Shown: positions 24,820 to 34,279, counted from the stretch's first letter. The stretch is 64,000 bases of DNA from an uncultured Thermoanaerobaculia bacterium (GCA_951813015.1 CATOTG010000008.1:62001-126000); one strand, 5' to 3'. Translations and numbers: made by a program. Notes: generated from the sequence alone by a model not told the origin.

Positions 24820-24852
24820 TGCCGCGCCGACGGCGGCGCGTAGGGAGGATGG

Positions 24853-26148
24853 CTACCGCGCCGACCGGGCCTGTCGCAGTCGTTCGACCTGTTCCAGCTC
24901 CAGGCCGGCCAGCTCGGCCGCGCCGCGTTGCACCTTGAGCACGGCTGCGGCGATGTCCTCGACGTCGGAGGCCCCGCCGAGCAGGAGCTGGTGGGGTAGC
25001 CAGACGGATTCCCGGTACGCGGTTCGTGCGGCGTGCGGGCAGTGGGCGGCCGGGCCCCGGGCGAGCGCGGCACTCCAGGCGGGGTAGCGGTCGGCGTCGG
25101 GGCGCAGCAGTTCGCTTGCCGGCAGCGACTCGTAGAAGCGCCCGTCGGCCGGCACGCCCTCGGCCTGGAGGGCGGCGACGAAGACGTCGCGGTCGATTCC
25201 CGCGAAGGCGCCGCTCTCGAAGCGGAAGACGAACTGGTAGATCGCCTGGGTCGTGACCCGCGGGTCGATCCGCAGGTTCGTCAGCCCGCCGATGCCCTCG
25301 ATTGCGGCGCGCAGGCGGCTGGCGTTTTGCTGCCGGAGCTCATGCTGCTCGTCCAGCCTGCCGAGCTGGACCTTGAGGATCGCAGCCTGCAGATCCGTCA
25401 TCCGGTAGTTGTGGCCGATCACCGGCGTGTGCGACGAGCCGCCCGGCCGTTGCCGGCCGCAGTTCACGAGGGCGTGGAGGCGGTCGAGAATCGCCGCGTC
25501 CGACGTCGTCACGATGCCGCCCTCGCCGGCGGTCATCAGCTTCGAGGTCTGGAAGCTGAAGGACCCGGCGTCGCCCCAGGAGCCGACGCCGCGGCCGCGC
25601 CAGCGGGCGCCGTGGGCGTGGGCGCAGTCTTCCAGCACGGCGAGCCCGTGCCGCGAGGCGAGGCCGCGGATCGCGTCCAGGTCGGCGACGGTCATCGCCA
25701 GGTGGACCGGCACGATCGCCTGGGTGCGCTGCGTGACGAGCGCCGCTGCCGAGTCCACGTCGATGGTCCAGGCGCCCGGATCGATGTCGGCGAACACGGG
25801 AACGCAACCGGCGAACAGGGCAGCCGAGGCGGTCGCTTCGAACGTGTAGGCGGGCACGATGACCTCGGCGCCCGGTTCCACGCCCATCGCCTGGAGCGCG
25901 ACCTCGAGCGAGACCGTGCCGTTCGCCACGCACAGGGCATGTTCGCAGTCGTGGCGCTCGGCGAAGGCCCGGGCGAAGGCGGCGGAGCGCTCGTTCGGGA
26001 GCGGAAAGCCGCCCCAGTCGCCGTCACGGAGAGCTGCGATGACCGCGCGTTCTTCCTCCGGCCCCCGCGCCGGCCACTGCGCCCAAGGCTCGGTGCGGAC
26101 TGGAGTTCCGCCCAGCAGGGCGAGCTCGGCGGCGGAGCGGTTGGCCAC
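24853..26148 (-). CDS. DegT/DnrJ/EryC1-family PLP aminotransferase
   Basis: 431 residues from GTG 26148 (MANRSAAELALLGG). Family landmarks: VANGTVSLEVAL, VPAYTFEATASAALFAG, VLEDCAHAHGA and SFSFQTSK203LMTAGEGG, with K203 the PLP-binding lysine. GHNYRMTDLQAAIL also fits. These enzymes make amino-sugars or act in AHBA-type and cyclitol biosynthesis. No sugar-nucleotide genes are nearby, so the substrate is open. The start codon lies inside the 117-bp duplication that separates it from the kinase gene. Confidence 0.92.
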   Translation of the reverse strand: MANRSAAELALLGGTPVRTEPWAQWPARGPEEERAVIAALRDGDWGGFPLPNERSAAFARAFAERHDCEHALCVANGTVSLEVALQAMGVEPGAEVIVPAYTFEATASAALFAGCVPVFADIDPGAWTIDVDSAAALVTQRTQAIVPVHLAMTVADLDAIRGLASRHGLAVLEDCAHAHGARWRGRGVGSWGDAGSFSFQTSKLMTAGEGGIVTTSDAAILDRLHALVNCGRQRPGGSSHTPVIGHNYRMTDLQAAILKVQLGRLDEQHELRQQNASRLRAAIEGIGGLTNLRIDPRVTTQAIYQFVFRFESGAFAGIDRDVFVAALQAEGVPADGRFYESLPASELLRPDADRYPAWSAALARGPAAHCPHAARTAYRESVWLPHQLLLGGASDVEDIAAAVLKVQRGAAELAGLELEQVERLRQARSAR

Positions 26149-26367
26149 CGGTTGACGCTACCAGCGGGCGAAGGACGTCTGCGTACCGTGCCGGGTCACG
26201 GAATCGCTGGCGTAGCGGACGCCGAACAGGACGGCCCGACGGGAATCGGCGGAGCGGTTGGCCACCGGTTGACGCTACCAGCGGGCGAAGGACGTCTGCG
26301 TGCCGTGCCGGGTCACGGAATCGCTGGCGTAGCGGACGCCGAACAGGACGGCCCGACGGGGATCGGC
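26134..26367. repeat. 117-bp tandem duplication
   Basis: 26134-26250 and 26251-26367 are near-identical (two or so differences by eye). The unit contains the last codons and stop of the PfkB kinase plus the start of the aminotransferase. The copy at 26134-26250 thus carries a spare kinase tail between the two genes. 117 is a multiple of three. Confidence 0.95.
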
Positions 26368-27210
26368 CGCGTTGCCGGCTGACGCGAGCAGGGCGGCGGC
26401 GAAGGCGCCGTTGAAGGCGTCGCCGGCGCCGGTCGTGTCGACGGCTTCCACTTCGGGCGCGGGAACCAGGGTCGGCGTCGATCCTGCTTCGGCCAGCAAG
26501 ACACCCGCCGGGCCGAGGGTCAGGGCGGCGCCGCTGTAGCCCATCGCGAGCAAGTCCATCGCCGCGTCGGCGGCATTGCCGGCATCGAGCCGCTCGCCGG
26601 CCCGGCCCAGCAGGACCGCGCACTCGACCTCGTTCGGAGTCACCCACGCGATCCGCTCCGGATCGAGACCGGGGTCGTTCTGCTCGTCGATGGGCGCCGG
26701 GTTCCAGATCACCGGCACGCCGGCGTCGGCGGCTCGCTGGACTGTGCTGCGCACTCCGTCGGCCGGCGTCTCGTTCTGGATCAGGAGGAGCCCTGCATCT
26801 TCCACCGGCGCCGAAGCCAGCGCGTCCGCGGTCAGCCGACTGTTCGCGCCGGGAGAGTTCATGATCCGGTTGTCGCCGGTACCGGCCTCGACCCAGACCG
26901 CGGACAGCCCGGTGTGGATGTCGTCCAGGACCTGCAGGTGTTCGGTGTCCAGGTCGTCCTCGGCGAACGCCGCGCGTTGGACGGCGCCGTTGGCGTCGCT
27001 GCCGACCGCGCCGGCGAAGCGGACGGCGATCTCACCGTCGCCGAGCGCGCCGCGGCAACGCACAGCCGCCACTGCCTGGTTCGCGCCCTTGCCGCCGCAG
27101 GACTCGAACAACTCCGCGCCGGCGATCGTCTCGCCCTGTCGGGGCAGGCGCTGATGCCGGAAGATCAGGTCGTGATTGACCGAGCCGATGACGAGCAGGG
27201 CGCCCTTCAA
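26275..27210 (-). CDS. PfkB-family carbohydrate kinase (ribokinase-like)
   Basis: 311 residues. The N-terminus has IGSVNHDLIFR and G39GKGANQA, the substrate-side PfkB signature as in ribokinase. The C-terminal signature is VDTTGAGD264AFNGAF with D264 as catalytic base. NPAPI and TPNEVE are ribokinase-type motifs. Ribose or another sugar is the probable substrate. The end of the gene is duplicated in the adjoining 117-bp repeat. Confidence 0.92.
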   Translation of the reverse strand: MKGALLVIGSVNHDLIFRHQRLPRQGETIAGAELFESCGGKGANQAVAAVRCRGALGDGEIAVRFAGAVGSDANGAVQRAAFAEDDLDTEHLQVLDDIHTGLSAVWVEAGTGDNRIMNSPGANSRLTADALASAPVEDAGLLLIQNETPADGVRSTVQRAADAGVPVIWNPAPIDEQNDPGLDPERIAWVTPNEVECAVLLGRAGERLDAGNAADAAMDLLAMGYSGAALTLGPAGVLLAEAGSTPTLVPAPEVEAVDTTGAGDAFNGAFAAALLASAGNAADPRRAVLFGVRYASDSVTRHGTQTSFARW

Positions 27211-27214
27211 GCGG

Positions 27215-28498
27215 TCAACCCGTGTGCCAGCGGAGGTTCCTGGCGCCGATGGCGAAGGCGACGACTCCGATGCCGACGAGTACGGCGCAAGGCGCCAGCA
27301 TCTCGGTCAACGTGAAGCCGCGCCAGATCGCGCCCTCGTAGGCGACCAGCGTCCACTTCATCGGACTGATGTTGCCGAGCAGTTGCATCCACTCCGGCAT
27401 CAGGAAGAGCGGCACCATGCCGCCGCCGAGCATGGAGAAGGGCAGCGCGAGGCCCCAGCCGACTCCCGCCGCCGCCTGCTCCGTCTTGCCGATCACGCTC
27501 AAGGCCATCATGATGCCGCAGAAGCAGATCGAAGCGCAGAGCAGGGCGAGTGCCAGCAAGGGGTAGGACGTGGGCTTCACGCCGAACACGGTGACTCCGA
27601 GCGTGATCAGGGCTGTGCTGGTCACCAGGGTCGTGGTCAGGCAGGCCAGGCCCTTGGCGGCCAGCAGGTGACGGGTCGTGATCGGGGATACGAGGAGTCG
27701 CATCAGCGTTCCGCGGCTGCGTTCGATCGCAATCGACATGCTGAAGGACACGGAACCGCCGATCAGGACCCAGAGCATCGCCTGGGGAAAGGAGCTGGCG
27801 TAGGAGTTGGTCGGTCCGCGCTGCTCCGCCTGGACCTCGGTCTGTCCGATCTCGAGTGGGGGGCCGAACCCACCGGCAACGGCGCCGGTCGCATTGCCGT
27901 CCAGGCCGAGCTGTTCGACCAGCGTCGACACGCGGGACGACAGTTCGATGAAGGTCAGGAAGTCGTCACGGGCGGCCGAGGGAGGGGTGAACTGCTCGAT
28001 CAGGCGGCGGTTCCGGTCGTTGGTCGCCTGGATGCGCGCGGAGTCGGTCATCAACGCTTGCAACTCGGCCCCGGCCACCTCGAGCAGGATGCCGCGGGTC
28101 ATGCCCGCGGCGGCGAACTGAGTCGGATCGACTGCCAACTCGACGCGCGGAGTCGTCTGAAAGGGATTGTCCATCGCGGCCCCGAACCCCGGGCTCAGGG
28201 TGACCATCACTGCGGTCTGGCCACGGCGCACCTGCTCAAGGGCCTGCTCGCGCGGGAGCTGCTCGAGTTCGAGCCCGCCGGCGGCTTCGAGCCTGGTGAC
28301 GAAGCGCTCGGAACCGGCGGTCCGGTCCTCGTCGACGAGGGCGACGGGGATGTTCGCCGGCCCCCGGCTCAGGTTCGCGAACATCGCCCCGAAGAAGATC
28401 GCCATCATCAGCGGGAAGAAGACCGTGAAGAAGAAACCCAGCTTGTCCCGGAAGAGGATCCGGATGTCCTTCGCAGCCATCGCAACGATCTTGCTCAC
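27215..28498 (-). CDS. ABC-2 type transporter permease
   Basis: 427 residues. One transmembrane helix near the N-terminus (GFFFTVFFPLMMAIFFGAMF) is followed by a large extracytoplasmic domain of ~170 residues, then five or so helices from about residue 225, including LWVLIGGSVSFSMSIA, ALITLGVTVFGV and FSMLGGGMVPLFLMP. This is the NatB/YhgE-like layout. The ATPase gene lies 27 bp upstream on the same strand, so the two form an exporter operon. Substrate unknown. Confidence 0.9.
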   Translation of the reverse strand: MSKIVAMAAKDIRILFRDKLGFFFTVFFPLMMAIFFGAMFANLSRGPANIPVALVDEDRTAGSERFVTRLEAAGGLELEQLPREQALEQVRRGQTAVMVTLSPGFGAAMDNPFQTTPRVELAVDPTQFAAAGMTRGILLEVAGAELQALMTDSARIQATNDRNRRLIEQFTPPSAARDDFLTFIELSSRVSTLVEQLGLDGNATGAVAGGFGPPLEIGQTEVQAEQRGPTNSYASSFPQAMLWVLIGGSVSFSMSIAIERSRGTLMRLLVSPITTRHLLAAKGLACLTTTLVTSTALITLGVTVFGVKPTSYPLLALALLCASICFCGIMMALSVIGKTEQAAAGVGWGLALPFSMLGGGMVPLFLMPEWMQLLGNISPMKWTLVAYEGAIWRGFTLTEMLAPCAVLVGIGVVAFAIGARNLRWHTG

Positions 28499-28525
28499 GC
28501 GGTTCTCCTGGCGGGCCGATGGCTG

Positions 28526-29380
28526 TCAGTCGCGCAGTGCGCGGCCGGTGAGGTTGAGAAACACGGTTTCCAGGTCCGGCGGCCGGTACTGGAAGTGCTC
28601 GACGGTTTCCCGCTCCTGGAGTTGCGCCAGCGTTCCCAGGGGATCGGTCGTGTCATGGATGCTCTCTTTGTCGCCGGTCTGCACGGCGAGTTTGCCGGGA
28701 CCGCCGTGCGCCTCGATCAGCGCCCGCACCGTGTCGAGCGCCATCAGCCGGCCCCGGTCCATGATCGCCACCCGGTCGCAGAGGCGCTGCGCCTCTTCCA
28801 TGTAGTGGGTGGTGTAGACGATCTGCTTGCCATCGTCGCGAAGCTGCTCGACCCGGTCGAAGATGGCGTTTCGCGACTGCGGATCGACGCCGACCGTCGG
28901 CTCGTCGAGCAGCACGAGATCCGGATCGTGGACGATCGCGACCGCCAGGTTCAGGCGGCGCTTCATGCCGCCGGAGTACTTGGAAACCGACTTCTTCCTG
29001 ACGTCCGTCAGATCGGCAAAGTCGAGACAGGCGGAGACCCGCTCTTCCAGGTCGGGTCCCTTGAGTCCGTGCAACCGGCCGAAGAAGCGCAGATTGTCGG
29101 CGGAACTGATCTCCTCGTAGAGCGCGATCGACTGGGGCGCCAGGCCGAGCGCCTGTCGATTCTCCGCCTCGCGCGGATCCCGGTCGAACGTCTCGCCCGC
29201 AAAGCGGACCACGCCCTCGTCCGGTTCGAGCAGGCCGACCGCCATGTTGATCGCGGTCGTCTTGCCGGCGCCGTTCGGTCCCAGCAGGCCGAACACCTCG
29301 CCGGCCTCGAGCTCGAACGACAGGTCGTCGACCGCGCGCAGGTCGCCAAAGGACTTGCTGACATGGTCGAACAGAAGCAT
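28526..29380 (-). CDS. ABC transporter ATP-binding protein
   Basis: 284 residues. Walker A is G34PNGAGKTT, the signature is KYSGGMKRRLNLA, Walker B is PDLVLLDEPTVGVDP, and the H-loop is TTHYMEEAQRLCDR. This is the CcmA/NatA type that pairs with ABC-2 permeases, here the gene just downstream. ~90 bp of noncoding sequence separates it from the next gene upstream. Confidence 0.95.
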   Translation of the reverse strand: MLLFDHVSKSFGDLRAVDDLSFELEAGEVFGLLGPNGAGKTTAINMAVGLLEPDEGVVRFAGETFDRDPREAENRQALGLAPQSIALYEEISSADNLRFFGRLHGLKGPDLEERVSACLDFADLTDVRKKSVSKYSGGMKRRLNLAVAIVHDPDLVLLDEPTVGVDPQSRNAIFDRVEQLRDDGKQIVYTTHYMEEAQRLCDRVAIMDRGRLMALDTVRALIEAHGGPGKLAVQTGDKESIHDTTDPLGTLAQLQERETVEHFQYRPPDLETVFLNLTGRALRD

Positions 29381-29467
29381 GGTTGTCAGAGTCCTGTTAC
29401 GGCACCATGTGGCGCTTGTTGCGGCCGGGTCGCGGTCACACGATCCGGCGGATTCCGGCGGGCGCCG

Positions 29468-30136
29468 TCAGACGGCCAGCGTATCGCCCGGCGCCAACAC
29501 CTTGACTTCGACGCCCGCGGGCGCGAAGTCCGCCGGGTCCTGCGCGATCGGCGGCCAGGTCCCGTAGTGGATCGGGATCGCGACCGGTGCGCCGATCATC
29601 TCGGCTGCCCGGGTGGCGAGCTCCGGGCCCATCGTGAAGCGGTCGCCGATCGGGACGCAGGCGGCGTCGGGCCGGTAGATCTCGCCGATCAGCTTCATGT
29701 CGCCGAACAGGCCGGTGTCGCCGCAGTGGTAGACGGTCCTGCCGCCCATGTGGACGACCAGGCCGCAGGGCATGCCCATGTAGCGACCCTCCCAGGAAGA
29801 CGAATGGAAGGCGTGGGTGAACGCGACCCAGCCGAACTCCGTGTCGATCCTGCCGCCCGGGTTGCCGGGATTCACGTTGTCGTGGCCCTGCTCCTGCAGG
29901 TAGTTGCACATCTCGAACGCGGCGATCACGTTGGCGTCGTTGGCCTGGGCGATGGCCAGCGTGTCGCCGAAGTGGTCCGAGTGACCGTGCGTCAGGGCGA
30001 TCGTTCCACACTCGACGTCGCCGGCGCCGATCGTGGCCACCGGGTTGCCGGTGAGGAAGGGGTCGACCGCCAGAGTGTGGTCACCCGAGCGGAACAGGAA
30101 ACCGGAGTGACCGAGAAAGGTGAGTTCGAGGCTCAT
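29468..30136 (-). CDS. Metallo-beta-lactamase-fold hydrolase (UPF0173 type)
   Basis: 222 residues from ATG 30136. The zinc site is TH50GHSDH55 with further ligands in THAFHSSS and YHCGDTGLF, as in UPF0173/UlaG-like metal-dependent hydrolases. The late IPIHYGTWPPI is characteristic of UPF0173. Substrate unknown. It lies downstream of the ferredoxin gene on the same strand. Confidence 0.92.
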   Translation of the reverse strand: MSLELTFLGHSGFLFRSGDHTLAVDPFLTGNPVATIGAGDVECGTIALTHGHSDHFGDTLAIAQANDANVIAAFEMCNYLQEQGHDNVNPGNPGGRIDTEFGWVAFTHAFHSSSWEGRYMGMPCGLVVHMGGRTVYHCGDTGLFGDMKLIGEIYRPDAACVPIGDRFTMGPELATRAAEMIGAPVAIPIHYGTWPPIAQDPADFAPAGVEVKVLAPGDTLAV

Positions 30137-30183
30137 GGCGTGTTGTCTCCGTCGGATCAAGTCGATGGGCTTGGCCGGGGCTG

Positions 30184-30522
30184 CTAGGCCTGTTCGGCGG
30201 GCAAGTGGACGACGAGGCCGTCGAGGGCCTCGGTCATGTCGATCTGGCAGCTCAGGCGGCTGTTGGGCCGGACGTCGATGCCCTGCTCCAGGACGAAGTC
30301 CTCCTCGGCGTGACGCGGGCCGACGGCCTCGACCCAGGCCTCGTCGACGTAGACGTGGCAGGTACTGCAGGAACAGGCGCCACCGCATGCGGCGACGATG
30401 CCGTCCACGTCATTGTCCAGCGCGCCTTCCATCACGGTGTGTCCCACCGGCGCCTCGACCACGCGCGAGCTGCCGTCCTGGGCGATGTAGGTGATCCTGG
30501 GCATCCGGACCTTAGGCTTCAC
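30184..30522 (-). CDS. Adrenodoxin-type [2Fe-2S] ferredoxin
   Basis: 112 residues. The cluster ligands are C46-X5-C52-X2-C55 and C92 (ACGGACSCSTCHVYVDEAW and LSCQID), the vertebrate/bacterial adrenodoxin pattern. C50 is an additional cysteine. Such ferredoxins pass electrons to P450s or serve Fe-S assembly. No P450 or reductase is adjacent. It overlaps the end of the NTF2-like gene by 11 bp. Confidence 0.95.
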   Translation of the reverse strand: MKPKVRMPRITYIAQDGSSRVVEAPVGHTVMEGALDNDVDGIVAACGGACSCSTCHVYVDEAWVEAVGPRHAEEDFVLEQGIDVRPNSRLSCQIDMTEALDGLVVHLPAEQA

Positions 30523-30934
30523 GCGTCGTCAGACGCACCCGTTCCCCGTTCAGTTCGAGTGTGGTCTTGGAGTAGGTGAGCTTCTGAATGATCTTGCCGT
30601 CCTTGAAGTGCAGGACATCGAGGCCGCGCCGGGCTTCGTGTTTGTCTTCCTGGCCCTTCTCGAACGAGGGCGAATCGAGCTGCCAACGGTAGAGCATCTT
30701 CTGTTCGATCTCGTCGATGAAGGTCTCTTCGTCCGTGAACCGGAAGTCTCCGTGATTGGCAAACCAGGGCGCCCAGGCCTGACGCAGCTTCTCCTTGCCC
30801 CTGACCCAGCCTCCGGTCCAGTTCTCGAAGTAGATCTCGTCGTGAAACAGATCCATCACGCCGTCGAGGTCGTGCTTGTTCCAGGCAGCTCCCCATTTCG
30901 CGAAAGCGCTCGACATTTCTTCTCGTGTCAGCAA
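30512..30934 (-). CDS. NTF2-like (SnoaL-type) protein
   Basis: 140 residues from TTG 30934, chosen because GGAGGAG lies about nine bases upstream; ATG 30916 is the alternative. The sequence reads FAKWGAAWNKHDLDGVMDLFHDEIYFENWTGG, then RGKEKLRQAWAPWFANHGDF, the cone-shaped NTF2 fold of SnoaL-like enzymes and binding proteins. No catalytic pair can be assigned. Coupled to the ferredoxin gene by overlap. Confidence 0.8.
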   Translation of the reverse strand: MLTREEMSSAFAKWGAAWNKHDLDGVMDLFHDEIYFENWTGGWVRGKEKLRQAWAPWFANHGDFRFTDEETFIDEIEQKMLYRWQLDSPSFEKGQEDKHEARRGLDVLHFKDGKIIQKLTYSKTTLELNGERVRLTTREA

Positions 30935-31080
30935 GTGGCCTTCTCCTCCTTCGTCACGGCAAGCGGCCGGTTCCACCGTCCAGGCAGGTGATCCTTGGGC
31001 GTCTGGACCGTTCCTGTCGTCGTTCGGCCAAGGCCGACCTTCCCCGCCGCCGGACGGAGTCTAATCGAACGGCTCGGCGG

Positions 31081-32739
31081 TCAGTGCCCCGACGTTCCCG
31101 CGGGAACGTGGCCGCTCACTTCTGCCGCTCCGATGGCCTGGGCTTCGGGCTGCCCCGACGTTCCCGCGGGAACGTGGCCGTTCACTTCTGCCGCTCCGAT
31201 GGCCTGGGCTTCGGGCTGCCGGGCGTTCCGGCTGGAACCCGGGGCCGGTTCTTCGTGGCCGCGGGTTCCGGGGCGGCCGTCGACGAACCGCTCGACGATC
31301 CAGCTTCCGATCAGATCGAGGACTTCGGGCGCCATCGTCTCCTCGATCCGGGCGTACTCGGCGGGCGAGCCGGTGTCGGCGGTCTGGAACAGGTGGTTCA
31401 TCCGGGGGAAGCGCCGTACGGTGATATCCGTGTTGCCAGAGCCGGCGAAGGCGGCCTCCATCGCGGACTGGTTCTGGTCCGCGTCGACCTGTGTGTCCTT
31501 GCCGCCGAACAGGGCCAGGGTCGGGACGGCGAGGCCACCGAGCGCGGGCGCCGGGTCGTAGCGGATGAAGAACCGAAACCAGGGACTGAGGTTCGATTCC
31601 ACGGTGGCCGTCACGGTCGATTCGAGCGCTTCGCCGCTCAGCTGCGCCGTCTCGGGCGAAGCCGCCAACTGCTCAACGACGACCTCTCGCAACGCCGCCT
31701 CGGCCTCAGCGGGGGGCATCCCGGAGCCGATGATCTCGAGCGCCCGGCCCTGCAGCGCCGCGGCTTTCTCGATCATCTCGTCCGTCGCGCCATTCGCGGC
31801 GGCGATGCGCCGCAGTTGTTGGCGGAGCAGGTCGCCACCCGGGACGCCCGGGCCGGCGAGCAGGACCGCGAACGCGACCGTGCCGGGGGGCACCCGATTG
31901 AGCGCCAGCGGGGCGACCAGGCCGCCCTCGGAGATGCCGATCAGGCCGACCCGTTCCGGGTCGATCCGATCGTGTGCGCGCAAGAATTGCACGCCGGCCA
32001 GAACGTCGGCGGCCTTGTCTCGGGATGTCGACTGCCAGGTGCTGCCGGTCGAACCGCCGACGCCGCGGTCGTCGACTCGCAGCACGGCGATGCCCAGCCG
32101 CGTCAGGTGGTCGGCGAGCACGAGAAACGGCTTGTGGCCGGCGAGTTCGAGATCGCGGTTCAGCGCGCCGCTGCCGCTGATCAACAGCGCGGCGGGGACC
32201 TCGCCGTCGCCGGGCGGCAGGGTCAGCGTGCCGGCGATTGTCACCTCCCTGTTCGCGTACTCGATGTCCTCGGCTTCGTAGGGAAAGGGCGGTTCGGGCT
32301 CCTGCGGCCGCAGGGGCGTGTCGACCTCGACCGTCTCGCGCCCGAGCCTGAACGGAAGCCGGGCCGCCCCCTGACGGAACTCTCCCGTGATCTCGCCGTC
32401 GGCGAGGGCGCCCTCGAACGTCGGCTCGCCGGGCACTCCGCTGATCGTGAAGCGGACCGTGCCGTTGTCCAGGTCGACGCGAACGTCCGAGAGCGCCAGG
32501 TCGTCGGCGCCCTGGGCGGGGATGTCGATCGTTCCCGACCATTCACCGTCGGTCTCCTCCAGGTCGACCGTGACGACGAGGGGCTGGCCCGGCGCCTCGA
32601 TCGAACCCTGCCAGTGGCCGGCCGCGTCGTCGATCTGGGCGTCCAGCCGGGGCGCCGCCAGCGAGAGCGCGGCCGCGGCCGCAAGCGCAAGCGCGGCGGC
32701 GCGCGAAAGATGAGGTCGTCCGTTTGAGACAGGAGGCAT
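31081..32739 (-). CDS. Secreted alpha/beta hydrolase with repeat-derived C-terminus
   Basis: 552 residues from ATG 32739, preceded by an A/G-poor region without a clear ribosome-binding site. A signal peptide (AAALALAAAAALSLAAPRLDAQ) leads a ~130-residue beta domain of the type found before many acidobacterial hydrolases. The catalytic domain has ISGSGALNRD, RVDDRGVGGSTG, G-x-S-x-G in GISEGGLVA, D in LFGGKDTQVD and H in RMNHLFQ. The last ~45 residues are two 22-residue repeats identical in design to those in the HNH gene (GHVPAGTSGQPEAQA). An extracellular esterase or peptidase is likely. Confidence 0.85.
   Translation of the reverse strand: MPPVSNGRPHLSRAAALALAAAAALSLAAPRLDAQIDDAAGHWQGSIEAPGQPLVVTVDLEETDGEWSGTIDIPAQGADDLALSDVRVDLDNGTVRFTISGVPGEPTFEGALADGEITGEFRQGAARLPFRLGRETVEVDTPLRPQEPEPPFPYEAEDIEYANREVTIAGTLTLPPGDGEVPAALLISGSGALNRDLELAGHKPFLVLADHLTRLGIAVLRVDDRGVGGSTGSTWQSTSRDKAADVLAGVQFLRAHDRIDPERVGLIGISEGGLVAPLALNRVPPGTVAFAVLLAGPGVPGGDLLRQQLRRIAAANGATDEMIEKAAALQGRALEIIGSGMPPAEAEAALREVVVEQLAASPETAQLSGEALESTVTATVESNLSPWFRFFIRYDPAPALGGLAVPTLALFGGKDTQVDADQNQSAMEAAFAGSGNTDITVRRFPRMNHLFQTADTGSPAEYARIEETMAPEVLDLIGSWIVERFVDGRPGTRGHEEPAPGSSRNARQPEAQAIGAAEVNGHVPAGTSGQPEAQAIGAAEVSGHVPAGTSGH
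31094..31238 (-). repeat. Second locus of the 66-bp palindromic repeat
   Basis: GTTCCCGCGGGAAC occurs at 31094 and 31160, 66 bp apart. A degenerate copy (GTTCCGGCTGGAAC) starts at 31225. The units encode the C-terminus of the hydrolase. By eye each unit is clearly homologous to those at 7944-8160. Confidence 0.93.
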
Positions 32740-32875
32740 GGGGTTCCCGGTTCCGAGTGAGAAGAGATTATCGCCCGCGCAAGCCGCCCGCGACGACTCC
32801 TTTGAAGTCCCCCCGCTGAATCCGGTGACCAGCTGCGCCTGATTCACGCGCACTCGACCGAGACCGCGGCGGCGC

Positions 32876-34279
32876 TCACGGCGCTTGCTTGATCCGGTAC
32901 AGGTGCGTACCGGTGCGGATGAAGAAGGCGCCGTCCGATACCGCGATGGAGGCCAGGGTGGCGCCGTCGAGTTCGTTGCGGGCCAGTTGTTCGAACTCCC
33001 TGCCCGGCGCGATGACGGTCGTGACTCCCTCTTCGTTCTGGAAGTAGATCCGGCCTCCGGCATGGACCGGCGAAGCGGAGTGGTTGCCGCCGAGACGCTG
33101 CTGCCAGTGGATCGCGCCGGTCAGGGCATCGATGCAGGTGGCGATGCCGGCGTCGGTTACGGTGTAGAGCTCGTCGCCGACGAGGATGGGGGACACCGTG
33201 AGCGGCGCGCCGCGGCGGCGCCGCCAGGCGATCTCCGACTCAGTGACGTTGCCCTCGCCGGTCGGGCGGACGGCGAGCAGGACCGGCTCGTTGAAGCCGG
33301 TCGAGAGATAGACGAGCCCGTGGCCGTAGACCGGCCGGGAGACGTTGGAGAAGCCGCCGGGGTACTCGACCCGCCAGATCTCGCGACCGGTGGCCGGTTC
33401 ATGCGCTGTGGTCCGGAACGCGCTGACGTTCACGATCTGCTCCGTGTCGCCGACCCGGATCGCAAGCGGCGTGGAGTAGGCCTGCGAGATCGGCTTCGGC
33501 CGCACCGACCGCCAGCGCTCCTCGCCGGTCTCGGCGTCCATGGCCGCCAGGAAGGCGGTGTCGTAGCCGTCGATGCTCACGATGAGCAGCCCGCCGTGAA
33601 GAATCGGCGAGCCGCCGTTGCCGTGCTGCGACGTGTAGGGGAAGCGGTTCCGCCAGAGAACCTCGCCCGAGGGGGCGCCGCCCGCCGGGGCGCCGCCCGA
33701 GGAGACGCTGCCCGAGGCGACCGCGGCCGTGCCCTGGGCCCCGAAGTGCACGTAGATCCGCTCGCCGTCCGGGTCGATGACCGGAGTCGGCGAGGCGAAG
33801 CTGTTCTTCTGGTTCAGGAGCGTCGTGTCGGAGATGGCGAACACCTCGGTGTCCATCTCCAGGTTTCCCGTGTCTGCGTCGTAGGCCAGCAGTCGCAGCG
33901 AGGTTCCGGTTTCGCGGTCGGTCGCCGCTCGGCCTCCGATTCGGCGAGCGTCGCGATCTCCTCGTCGCAGCGAGGTTCCCGCCCCGCGGTCGGTCGCCGC
34001 TGTCGTCAGCCAGACCCGACCGCCCGCGACGACGGGCGACGACCAGCCCCGGCCCGGCGCCGGCGCCTTCCACGCGACGTTCTCCGTTTCGCTCCACGTG
34101 AGCGGAACCGCCCCGTCGGGCGCGTGTCCCTGCCCGGTCGGCCCCCGGAACTGCGGCCAGTCGGAGGCAAGGCTTGCGGCCGTCGCGGGAATCAGAAGGG
34201 CGAGGAAGGCGGCCGGACCGGCCGCCCGGATTCGCTCCACGGGCCGGTTTCCTGTTGATTCCCGAAACGACATGATCAC
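32876..34279 (-). CDS. Secreted PQQ-like beta-propeller protein
   Basis: 467 residues. A signal segment (AAFLALLIPATAASLAS) is followed by DWPQFRGPTGQGHAPD, the start of the planctomycete/acidobacterial outer-membrane-type propeller. Repeats include GGRVWLTTA, NGGSPILHGGLLIVSIDG, TGEERWR and GDELYTVTDAGIATCIDALTGAIHWQQRL. There are no PQQ-dehydrogenase catalytic motifs, so a binding or scaffold role is likelier than oxidation. Residues ~95-130 contain a small duplicated DRGAGTSLR / DRETGTSLR stretch. Confidence 0.85.
   Translation of the reverse strand: MIMSFRESTGNRPVERIRAAGPAAFLALLIPATAASLASDWPQFRGPTGQGHAPDGAVPLTWSETENVAWKAPAPGRGWSSPVVAGGRVWLTTAATDRGAGTSLRRGDRDARRIGGRAATDRETGTSLRLLAYDADTGNLEMDTEVFAISDTTLLNQKNSFASPTPVIDPDGERIYVHFGAQGTAAVASGSVSSGGAPAGGAPSGEVLWRNRFPYTSQHGNGGSPILHGGLLIVSIDGYDTAFLAAMDAETGEERWRSVRPKPISQAYSTPLAIRVGDTEQIVNVSAFRTTAHEPATGREIWRVEYPGGFSNVSRPVYGHGLVYLSTGFNEPVLLAVRPTGEGNVTESEIAWRRRRGAPLTVSPILVGDELYTVTDAGIATCIDALTGAIHWQQRLGGNHSASPVHAGGRIYFQNEEGVTTVIAPGREFEQLARNELDGATLASIAVSDGAFFIRTGTHLYRIKQAP

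Noticed and set aside
27176..30187. Plus-strand open frame of 1003 codons
   Set aside because: It runs antisense to five well-supported genes (kinase end, ABC permease, ABC ATPase, metal hydrolase) and its product has no recognisable motifs; long antisense frames are expected at this GC content.
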